The notes beneath the pieces are model-generated. The model saw only the letters and a program-made list of their open reading frames with translations. It searched no databases and was not told the DNA's origin. Below, piece after piece: positions 1 through 10,700 of a stretch of DNA of 35,999 bases (position 1 is its first letter; each line of letters opens with the position of its first letter). The DNA is from Priapulus caudatus. Taxonomy: Eukaryota > Priapulida > Priapulimorpha > Priapulimorphida > Priapulidae. Where the stretch lies: positions 1-35,999 of the forward strand of contig NW_014579088.1 in the NCBI RefSeq assembly GCF_000485595.1. The letters run 5' to 3'. Made by a program: the position numbers and the translations under genes.

Positions 1-298
1 TGGGAAATTGGGACGGTGAGGGACGGGGAAATATAACTAGTCCCGCCGGACTAACTGCTATGGGAATCTACTAGTCCTTCTGATTTTTTACTAGTCTCGG
101 ACTAACGGACTAGCGTTAGTGTCGAACCCTGGCATTTGGACGGCATTTACAGCAAATTGTCGGCAATAATAGGTGAAAGAGAGTAGAGAAACATTAAGAC
201 TTTGGTAGTAAATAGATTTTGTATTTATTTAGCATTATATTTTATTGAAACGCTCCAAGTGCCTGTGGCTGTGCTTAAAACCACCACCGCTTGAACCC
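1..298. other. Intergenic flank with repeated ACTAGT motifs
   Basis: No gene is visible. The first 120 bases contain several ACTAGT/GGACTA words in both orientations, which resembles the edge of a degraded repeat, but I could not define ends. The rest is AT-rich and featureless. Confidence 0.4.
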
Positions 299-300
299 TA

Positions 301-875
301 GATACAATAATGTAACCCAACAAGAGTAGGGTTACAACGCGAGCCTATTATTTTCTTTGGAGGAGCCCCTGAGTGATTCACTCAGGGCGGTTTTATGGTG
401 CGTTTGTCGAGACTACAACTTCCAAACTGGGTTTATTCTAAACACGTGTGACGAGCGGCGATATTTCGAGCGCGATTTATGTTGACCTGTGACGTAGATT
501 TCCAATGCGCATATAGCGTTCGGCTAACTTCGTCATGACGTCATGACTGAGAGCAGGCATCCCATGATACATTCGATCTTGGAGCCGAAGTTAGCCGAAC
601 GCTATGCGCATTGGGAATCTGTACGTCACAGGTCAACAGAAATGGCGCTCGAAATATCGCCGCTCGTCACTGTAGTTTAATACAGAGTATTGTGATACAT
701 AGTAAGTCCCAGGATAGCGGAGAAAGGTTCATGTTTAGAATAAACCCAGTTTGGAAGTTATAGTCTCGAAAAACGCACCATAAAACTGCCCTGAATGAAT
801 CACTCAGGGGCTCCTCCAAAGAAAAGAATAGGCCCGAGTTGTAACCCTACTCTTGTTGGGTTACATTATTGTATC
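301..875. mobile_element. Fold-back (MITE-like) element with long inverted arms and TA target duplication
   Basis: Left arm 301-532 and right arm 586-875 are near-perfect reverse complements. Both ends read GATACAATAATGTAACCC (inverted at the right), and each is flanked by TA (299-300 and 876-877). The right arm carries an extra ~58 bp at about 670-730 with no partner in the left arm. The 53-bp loop holds a palindrome, TCATGACGTCATGA, at 533-546. No transposase is encoded, so this is a non-autonomous element. TA duplication fits the Tc1/mariner superfamily and some other DNA transposons; the family is not resolved. Confidence 0.85.
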
Positions 876-1094
876 TACTTAAATCCCACCCCCCAGATTG
901 TTGACAAGTTAGCTGTGGAATGTCTCACTACAGCCTAGGTCTGCCGACTGCTGGTAAGATGGCTTGTGACCTAATTGCAGGAAATTTGTGAAGGAATTCT
1001 CATGCCGTTTAGCGCGAAAATTACCTGACCTGTGTGAAAAACATAAAAACGGCCCGTAAATGTCATCATTGACATCAAAACAAACTAGACTTAC
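876..1094 (-). other. Probable first intron of the divergent minus-strand gene
   Basis: On the minus strand the exon at 1389-1095 is followed by a consensus donor GTAAGT (1094-1089). No second exon is recognised before the fold-back element, so the intron probably continues past the left edge. Confidence 0.4.
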
Positions 1095-1389
1095 CACTTC
1101 GCCATGGGTTCGGTGCATCAACAAATCCTGTCACCGAACTGTGAGCATTATGATTTTCTTCCCCATCTTCGCTGAAGAATTTTACCCGGCGAGTGAGTTG
1201 AGCCTTTTCACTTGCATTACTCTTCTGACTTCTATCCTCCTCTTTCGTGTAAACACCGGCATTCGATAGCTCCGTGTTTTGATCTTCGAAATTGATCAAA
1301 TTATCACTCGCGTGTGACGTTGCCGCCGCACTCTCGCCTTTTCGTGAACGCGTCTCTGAATTTTCCTGCGGATTTAACAGGTCAGTCAT
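1095..1389 (-). CDS. First coding exon of an unidentified divergent gene
   Basis: An open frame starts at ATG 1389-1387 and encodes 98 residues plus one base before a consensus GTAAGT donor at 1094. The peptide is hydrophilic, Ser/Glu/Asn-rich and looks disordered, with no signal peptide or membrane segment. Its end is the most gene-like part: a basic-aromatic stretch (RRVKFF), an acidic run (SEDGEEN), then VTGFVDAPNPWRS just before the splice site. I do not recognise the family. Support comes from the donor position, the absence of stops and the head-to-head arrangement with symplekin exon 1 about 300 bp away. It could be a chance frame, but a donor closing directly on the best peptide motif argues against that. 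Confidence 0.5.
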
Positions 1390-1685
1390 GATAAAATTAA
1401 AGTGAAACTAAGATGATAAGCCTCAAATGACACTTTGTCTCAGTCGCTTTTTCCGCCACAGAAAATGTATTTTTCTTCGCAAATTTGTTATTGGGAAATT
1501 TTCCAGACATGAAGGAATCGCCATTTCCTATATGTGCTGCCCTCTACGTCAACAAATGAACAGCACTTATAGTTGTGCGCCGAATATCGTGTTAGTTGTT
1601 TTCTTATAAAAGATGTTTATAAAATAAATAAAGCGGTACTTTACGCATTGTCTAGGAAATCTGTTGTCAACGAGTAAAAGGAACA
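1390..1685. promoter_or_regulatory. Likely bidirectional promoter and symplekin 5' UTR
   Basis: This 296-bp gap separates the start codons of two head-to-head genes. It contains an inverted CCAAT box (ATTGG, 1490-1494) and TATAAAA at 1605-1611, about 75 bp upstream of the symplekin ATG, so a start site near 1635-1640 is plausible. These motifs are common by chance in AT-rich DNA; the arrangement is the stronger argument. Confidence 0.45.
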
Positions 1686-1772
1686 ATGGACAAAGGCCGT
1701 AGTTCCGCTGCCGATTTCTTTAATGATGGCGATGATGATTCCGTGCCGGCATCTGAGGCCGTTCACGATAAG
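1686..1772 (+). CDS. SYMPK: Symplekin exon 1 (start codon)
   Basis: The ATG at 1686 has a good context (AACAATGG). The exon encodes 29 residues, with an acidic FFNDGDDD stretch that parallels the FFTQEE region of the human N terminus. It closes in phase 0 at AAG/GTGACT (1773). Joined to exon 2 it reads [14 protein letters not shown], the counterpart of human SERVVDLLNQAALI, which fixes both the start exon and the donor. Reading through the donor reaches a stop 21 codons later. Confidence 0.85.
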
Positions 1773-4700
1773 GTGACTAGCACAGTTCCTAGCAGTAGCA
1801 GATCGCCTGATCGGATCATGATAAGTAAAAAATGAACTAATTAAAGGTACCTTCCCTCCTTTGTGGTGCAACGTCCTGGCACTCCTGGATCGTCCCTATC
1901 AATAAACCCCGGACACATTAGTACATACACAGTTCGGGCCAATTTGCGAACGTTCCTTGCTGCAACACCACTCACCAGGCAGTGTTGAATGCTCAGTGAC
2001 TTTTTGAGAGCAAAATATGACTGGCAACGCGTGTCAATTAGGTGGCACGGCATCGCAGGTTGTAAATGTAATGATAGACGCACCCTACCTTTAGATCGTA
2101 CCATCAAGCATAAAGTTTGTCAGAAAGTATAACGGGTCACGCAAACTTGTGCGCAATAGGAATGGTAAATTGCATCTAACGGCATACCAGCCTAAGAACT
2201 CGCGGAACACAAAAACTTTATTTTCTATTTGTTATACGTCATTCGTCTCGCTATCGATCGCTGAGATTACATCAATGCCAGGCTCTTGGGCAGGCTTTTT
2301 TATGGGAGGGTGCGATCCAACGAGTATACAGACCTAATGAGCGCCAGAGGCGCCAATCTCTAGGGGGGTCTGGGGGCATGCCCCCCCGAAAATTTTGAAA
2401 ATATATGTTGTTGAGACCGGATTTTTGGGGCACGTTTTGAAGGCAGTGTGACAGTGAAAACAGGCAGCCAAAAGCGAAGTCAAACGTAGACATTTCTGCA
2501 AATTTTTTAACTTCAAAATGGATTTTTGGCAAACAGACTGAGGAGATAACAATGTCACTATTTAAAAAGAACGAAAAATAGAAATGGGTTGTAAATCCGT
2601 ATTAGTTTCATCACTTTCTTTAATCGTTGGTCCCACAAAAAAGTGGAGTCTCGCACCGTCGACACGTTCCGCGTACGGGTCTGAATGCCCTCTCTGATAA
2701 TAAATCACTTTCTTGTTTAATTGCTAGGTGTTAGGCTGTCTAACGAATGCGTCTCTGTTACGACTAGACAGCAAGGAGGGTCGGCAAATCTGAAGCAGGT
2801 TTGTATTGATTGCGATTAAAGATCATAGCAGGATCAAAAACAGTAATGGAAAGACAATTTCTGACATACGACATCATATTATTTGGCTGTACAGGAAATA
2901 ATATAAGCGGGTCGCGTACGAATTTGAAGAAATAATGCAACCAAGGGCTATTATTAATAACATCAGCTACCACCTTACCTTTTTTTTCAGGTGCCCAAGA
3001 GCCTTACTAATAAACCACAAAGATGCAAATCTCTGGATAATTTCTTGATGTAAGAGTTGGATATTTAAATATATGTTGAATAAATCCGATAATAAGGTTT
3101 TTTCGTGTCATAACACATAGGAATATGTCTCTCATGGCATGTATTTCACCTTTCTCTTTTTGCATAAAGTTTCATATTTTCTACTGTTTTGCATCGATTT
3201 CTTTTGTAGGAAATGCTTTCATCTTCAAACACGATAAGTCGCTAGAGTGAACCGAACTTGATTCAACCCCCTTCTATGAGAAGGCTTGGTAAGTAGATAT
3301 TATAATCCTTTATATATGAATAATTACTATTATACACATGTATTATAACGCATATTATAACAATATCACAAATATTCTGCATCTTTTATCTTGGCAATGG
3401 CCACTTCATGAATCTTAACAATCAGATCCTATAGCGCTTTCGGTAAAAAGCTTTTTAGCTCATCATGACATTAATCAGATGCAGCCATTGTAGAATCCGC
3501 TTGATCGTGCACGGCACGCTCGCTCCCACATGCGTCCGTCCGGTCGTAGACGTCGTGGACCCCTCGTTCCGTGCCAACAGTTGGGCACGAAATCTTAACC
3601 GGCGCCCTACGACGTACCGGCTCACCCGAAATCACTTCGGGTCGTTGCGGGGGGATCGTCAAAAGAGATTGGATGTCGAAGCTGGGGGTCAAAGGTTTTA
3701 AAGGCAAAGAGGGAAAAGAAGTGGGGAAACACACTCCCTTAAACTTAGAGGGTATAGGGAAAATGCAGAAATTGTGGCACAATCTAATGCATCGACGCTA
3801 GGCTGTGATAGTCGGTTGTATAGAGCATCATGGTAAGGAAAAGCCATCACTGTGCGAAATTGGTAGGTCAACAGTCAAAGTCAGTGGAGAGGTGCAGATT
3901 TTTAGAGACATTTTTCGAGGACATTTGGTCTGATCGGAGGCGATTGAAAAACTGTTTTTGTTTCGGTCTGACCGTAGCATTTTTTATGGCTTTATTGGAA
4001 AGGACCATGAAATGTCCCTTCTGCTTGACATGCGAAGAGTAAGTGTCGCGATAACGCTTTTGACGCTCTCAGTGAGGAGGGTTAACATGGGATTTGTTCA
4101 GCTGTCACAAAGTGACTGAACATGCTTTTTGCTATTATTAGGCCATACCTGTGTCAATGGTGAGGGCTAGCAGTTGGCACAGTTTTACATTGCAAAGGCA
4201 AATGTTTGTTGGAACAGGTTTACGCTCCTTAAACTCAATATGATTTTCTAAAAGCAGTCTTCTATAGGCACCCTGCATTAGGCCTGAAGGCTGAATGATG
4301 AAATGCAGTGAATGGCTACGGAGGCAAAACATCAGGGCAGGCCATGGCGGCTACGCTTCTTATCATAATTGTTGCCTGCCAACGAAGGCTGCAATGGCAC
4401 TGGTTATCACAGCTGAGGGCACTGCCTGAATATCAACTAACTTGGATTTTAGCGCCGGTTTTGTAACTACTGTACGATTTTCAGGAACGATGGCCTATCT
4501 TTGATTATTGATTAACACTTGCAACCGCAGCATCTCGCGCAACTATAGGCCTAAGTTTAAATTAGATTTTATTCTCATGTAACTGTTGTTAAACGAAAAA
4601 TAATAACTAGTACATATTATCATATATATATATTTACTTTTCATGCTTGAATGGCTTCAACTATTATGCATGTAGCTCTGAGCCGTGCGTATCCATTGTA

Positions 4701-7700
4701 CCGTTGTGCGACATAAGCTGTTACCTATAGAAATATTAGAGACATATACTATTATGATTTCTATGACTGTTACACTCCAGGGGGCATAGGAAGAAAGCAT
4801 TTAATTAAAGGGGGCATAAAGGCATCATCGGCTGGTTTTTCAATTTTTTTCAATATAATTAAGAGAGGAGAGATAATCTAAGATAAGAGGAGAGAGTAGT
4901 AAATTGAGACGGGGACAGGAAAACGGTGATGATACGGTGTGTAATGCGGCGGGAACAACGGGGTACAATTAGGTCGTCGCGGAAGATGTTGTGCAAGGAT
5001 GGGAAGGTGGGAGGCAGGGGAGAGGAGGTCGAAGGTAGGGGGAGGAGAGATGGGAGGTAGGGGGAAGTGGAGAGGCAAGAGGAGATGAAGTGGGGAGGCA
5101 GGGGGAGGGAGGTGGGACGCAGTGGGGAGGGAGGGGGATGAGGAGGACCCCGCTCCCCTGCTAATTAAACTTGGAGATCGATGCTCATTATGTTGAAAAT
5201 CTTTATAGATAGAGTAAAAAACTAGATAGATGTGATCCTATGACACAAAATTCGAAGTGAAAGGCAAGTATCATTTAATAAAATAAACCAAATCGGATGG
5301 GGGGAGATTAGGAGCGTGTCTAAACAATGATTGTGTAACGCAACTGCGTATCTGCATATCGCGGCCTAACAAATGTGTCCACTAGCACACGAGACTGAAG
5401 TTTTGATAACGTGGGACAGACGCCCAGATGAGCTCGTAGTGCGAACGCCTGCTGGGGCTCTTTTTTGAGGTTAGTGTCTGGCGTGCTGAACGCTCATCAG
5501 TAGCGAAGAATTTATTTCACTGACTAAACATACCATACTACATACTATTATATATAATAGTAATAGCTAGGGCATCAGAAATTGCCATAGAATGTGACAG
5601 CCGTTTAACATAGTTTTGAATCAGGCCTTGAATTTTGTTCAATTTTATTCATTTATGTAATAAAACAGGGTAGTATTGAGCTTTGTGTTTATATTAGGCC
5701 AATAGCTCATAATATTTCAGTATTAATTCACTATGCAGTGGAGCTTGCTACTTGTGTTGAAGGATATTGACTGGAGACACATTGATTTAGGCTTTTTTAG
5801 TAGCCCCTAACGTAAAAAACGCGGCACTGTAATGTAACCATATATATTAATATATATTTGAGTTGCGTATGTATGTATGTAAATGTATGTATGTTATGTA
5901 TCTTCCTATAGGCGGCGCAAAAACGCCGCAGCGATCTGGATGCCAATTTTTCACAGGGCATCTCTTATACCCGGGGAGTGTTCCTGAAGTGAAAAACCTG
6001 GCCAAACGCGTCAAACTCACCGAAAAATCCGTGAAAAAAACCCCACTCAATTGTGAAAATCTTTCACACAATGTCAGCAACTGACTGTTACAGTGCTGCC
6101 ACAAGAGAAAATCGATCACATCATTCCAGTCAGCTGCTGGTATTGGTGAAACCGAAACCGAGCACGCTGAGCTAAAACAAGCACAGCGCCATTAGAGGTT
6201 ACGACTTGGCATTGTTTTAAGGGCCGGATGCGCCGCACTAGAGCTCTACTGAATGGCAGGACCCGATTTTGTCAGCGCAGCGACTTTGAAGTTGGCGGAG
6301 GCATCCTGGGTTCGCGGATGTGAGCCGTATAGAAAAGGATGAAGACCAGGTATACCCGTCTCGGTGAGGTGTGTCTGCGTTCATAGACGAATTGAATAGA
6401 GCGAGATTTCAGAGTTTGGTGAAGATATAGGGGCGCCAAGTAAGGACGTAAGCGGCATGGATGGACTGAGCATGGTTGCTACGAAGTTCCAGGAATCAGC
6501 TACGTCGTTTTGTGCCTGTGATCTTGGTGATACTGCGGGAAGTGAACTGAGTAACGGGGCTAGACTATCGCATTGAGTGGCAGGGAGGTCGCAAATTTGA
6601 TAACCATCCAACGTGAGATGGAGATGGTAGAGAAGAAGCAGCATAGAGAAAGCGAGTACTCTTAAGATAACTTCGTCGTTACGAGTAGGGGAGAGGCGAT
6701 GCGCCCATGAAGAGCCGAGATATATAACGTACACTGAAAGTGAGGCGAGTGAAAGGGCGATGTAAGGTAGTGCGGTGTCGAAGCCGTAGCCCTTTTATGC
6801 AGCAGGTGGCCTTTGAAATGCGAAGCTGACCTGAATCGATACGTAACGCGCATCGCGTGGTTACGTGCGGGCGGATACGCGTGCCATACGCTGCAGATGC
6901 ACGTACGTGGGGAGGCTCAACAGTTCGAGACTAGCCAGGAATCTTTACATAATTTCCACCACAGAGAATAACAGGTCCGAAAACATTGTGTTTATCAAAG
7001 AGGTTTTCACAATGAACAAGTGCAACCCATTCGTACATGCTGTTATAATAACTTTTGCATTTACACCCATATTACTATTATGTTCGGCAAGGGGTTCTAA
7101 GTTGGGTTGTGCTGTCATATCAAATGCTATACGTACAGTTTTGCCGATGCTTATATTTATCTATACCACTGATTTTCTATAATATTCATATGTGTGCAAT
7201 GTTATTGTGCCGATTTTTACCAATGTTCCTATTGTGTCCGCATTATTATATGATGAATTAGTGGTAGCCCACGATTTTACCCAGCGCAGCGGGTACCCGC
7301 AGCTAGTATATATATAAATTATTTATCATATTATTTTGATTTTAATTTTATTATTTTTATATATAATACTGGTTATTGTTTATTAGCACAAGAAAGTCAC
7401 GAGTTAAATGTACTTATTTTCCAGTAAACATGACTGTGAGATTTTACCGAGGGTTGTCACCAATCTAAGCCTGAACTTTGCTGACATGGAAAATGTCGCC
7501 ATCATCAAGAAAGTAATACAAACGCACATACAATTATACAAGGTGGCGTTGAAGGTATGTGTCGTACGAACCGGATGTGTACGATATGTACACATGCTCG
7601 GTCGACGGTGTACTTACACAGTGTATGTGTTACTATATAGTGATGTTTCATGTTCGTTGTGTAGATATATTCACGATATCGTCTGTTTGAAAATACATCA

Positions 7701-10700
7701 TGGTTTCACTTTGTAAAAAAGTGTCTGTTGCATTAAACGGAGGGATTCAAATGATCGAGTTTTAAATTTTGTTCCCAACGTTTAATTTTACTTTGTCACG
7801 ACGCACCATTCCTTGCGGGAAATATAATCGTCACCTCAATAGAAAAAAAGGGTCTCAACGCTCAATCTTTGGGAAAAATTTTGGCGATTTGAATTTCAAA
7901 CCCGAGTCTCGACCGACGCTTTTTTTCGCAGTGGCTGTCTAAGGCGAAGGAGGTGGACGACTTGATGCAGCAGACATGGGAAGCCATGCAAGATCTCAAG
8001 GACAAGATTTGTGCGCTCCTCGACTCGGAAAATGACGGGTGTGTCCAGCTAATCGTTGCTTTGGTCTCGCTCCTGAGCTTCGACATCATTTCTGCTACAT
8101 CGAGGGGTTGTTACAAGCCGCAGAAAACTTAGAATCTCTTGAAATTTTAAAATTCTGTTTTTATAAGTCTAGAAAGTTCTGGTAAATAGGATATGAAAAG
8201 TCGTAGAAAAAATGGCAGTTATTGGTTTTGGTCTTAGAAAGTCATCTGAAATTAAGCACTTGTCTTGCTAACCCAAGAGGAAATAAAATTGGCTTTGTGC
8301 GCGAATTTGCTCACGAATGGTCGGACGATACAACTACAAGGAACAAATATTGTATTCGGTTAAAATTTCTCGGTCATGGCACACAGACCTTTTAAATCCC
8401 AGAAAGCTGCTGGAAAAAATCCCTCAAACGTCGTATTGTCTACGGCGTACGAACCGTGGGGCGCAGTTTTTTTTCTCGTACGTGCAGGTGTCTCTGCCCC
8501 AGCCTTGCCTCGCGCGCGATTTGATTGGTGGCACTTGCATTTTCAGGTTGAGGACGTACGCGGTGAAATACGTGGAGATGCTAGTGCTGGTTAATACAGC
8601 CAGGTCTGCGGTAGGTTGCTAACCCATCATCGGGCTTCTCACCAGATCATTCGCGATTTGCTGATTTGCGAGATCCCTCATGGCCTATGTCCTTATGTCC
8701 TCCGACATATTACCTAATCGACATGCTTTAATTTCTAGCTGTGTTTGGTTTTGACAGTCCCAGCACAGTCATGCAGTGTTTTCATAGCTTGATGTATTCG
8801 TCTCCTTACTGATAGAGTTTACCTGTATATTGGGGCCACTTTTGACGTGCGTAATTGACTCCAATTGGTACAGCCCTCTCCCCCATCTGTCCATAACTAA
8901 CATGCTTTCTGAAATTCCTGGGAAAAACCCTTCATCATGTCTAACCAAGCTTTTTTGGTTTCTTGCTCGACCTCTCTTCCTCACACCCCTTTTCTTCCCA
9001 CCCCTGTATTACCACAAACATTTTGTGATGTTTTGATGCATCTATTGCCATACTTTAAGTTTTTAAATCATAATGTTGGATGATATCGTGATGTGCTTTC
9101 CGAAGCGGTTTGTATACTCGGTGTATAATGTACTCGTACTGGTAATGTAATGTACTACCTCCTGGAATGTTCGCTACGGGCCTATTTTGTACTAAAACAC
9201 ATGTTAGTTTCACTTCCCTGCTGCAGGATTCGGAGATCCCTAAGAATCTGAGGGATGACATCAGCTTGGAGAAGATCCCGAAGGATCACATCTTCCTGAA
9301 GGCGGAGAAGCTGGAAGGAGAAGGAAACAATGCCTTCCAGCTGCTACTGGGCTTCATGGCACATCCAGCCATCTCCAGGTGGCGCCATGTTCTCATCGTT
9401 GCTCATTTCGTTGCGAAATGCATTGACTTTTTTCGTTCAAATCCAATAGCAACTGGATTTGGAGTGAACGTTGATATCTAAGAGTCATGGTTGTATGATG
9501 AATTATGATAGATTTTCTTCATGGTTTTTCTATGCTGTGAGCTAGTGTGTGTAAATTCACATATTATTATTCATAAATAATTCAGTTCATTCATGATTCT
9601 GAATCATGATTTATTCGTTATGATTCAGTAATATTCATGTTGTTAAATGGTTAGATAAGAGAATTTATAAATATAATTATAATAATAACTTGATAATCAG
9701 TAATTATCAAACAAATAGGAATGCCACTGTGATGAAATGTTGGTAGTTGGAGGGACGTGTGTTTGTGGTGTAAGTTTTCATTGCCGTCTTTGCGTCACAT
9801 TGCAGCGTGAACCTGATGGCATGCATGGGATCACTAACAGCTATATCTAGACAGAGACCACACTTCATGTACCAGGTGATGCAGGGATTCGAATCATTGC
9901 ATGGTGCGTTTATTATTATTATTATTATTGTTGTTGTTATCATGTATATATATATATAATTTTTATAAGGTTCACAAAACTATTGTGACACTGTATTGAC
10001 ATCATACTTTTATCTCAAAGGATTGTCTCATTTAAATTGGATAGTCCCCCAGTAAAGGCATGACTGAATACATGGATATGTGGATTTATGCGCAAACATC
10101 AGGATTAGCATACTGTATACGCCATATTTTTCGCATACAGATATTTTCGCAAATTCAGACTTGACGGACAATTTCGTGAGTGGTTAATTTCGCAGTCGGT
10201 GAATTCCCGAATCAGTGAAGAACAGCGTGTTGTTATTTTCCCGCGTTGTTATTTACGCGGTCAGGGACACATTCGCGAAATTTGCGAAAATTAAACCACC
10301 GCGAAATATACAGTGTATACAGTACTGTATCATTCCTACGCATGAATGAGATTCTGGAAATGCCCGTCTACGAGACAAATGTCGTAGCTGTGACGTCACG
10401 CACGATGTGTGGAATTTCCTTGTAATAATCGGAGGCGTTCGTTTGTCTGTTTTAGCAAATTTGCCACCTACCCTCGCAAAGTCACAAGTCAGCAGCGTTA
10501 GAAAGACTCTCAAGGTAGCGTGGGTGACTCCAGTGTCCTCGATTATTGCATGGAGAGTCACGCCTGTTAAAATAAAACAGATTATTCAACGTTTTATCGT
10601 TAAGCGGCATTCTTAAACATATAATGTTCCATGTTAGTTTTTGTGTCGTCATGATCTTGGGGGTGAGCCGGATTTTTAATCATCGTCAGGCGAATCCTTG

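Larger units (their letters stand above)
3289..5840 (+). other. Intron 4, 5' part (block 1)
   Basis: No exon is seen. It includes a dispersed repeat (from about 3455), a purine/G-rich tract (4861-5150) and AT-rich sequence. The block 2 counterpart is 13631-16065. Confidence 0.6.

Noticed and set aside
573-700. Possible tRNA or structured RNA within the inverted repeat
   Set aside because: The strong fold is fully explained by the long inverted arms of the fold-back element; no tRNA box A/B pattern was found.
1841-2107. 88-codon minus-strand frame in intron 1 (possible transposase fragment)
   Set aside because: No motif recognised and no matching copy elsewhere in the window.
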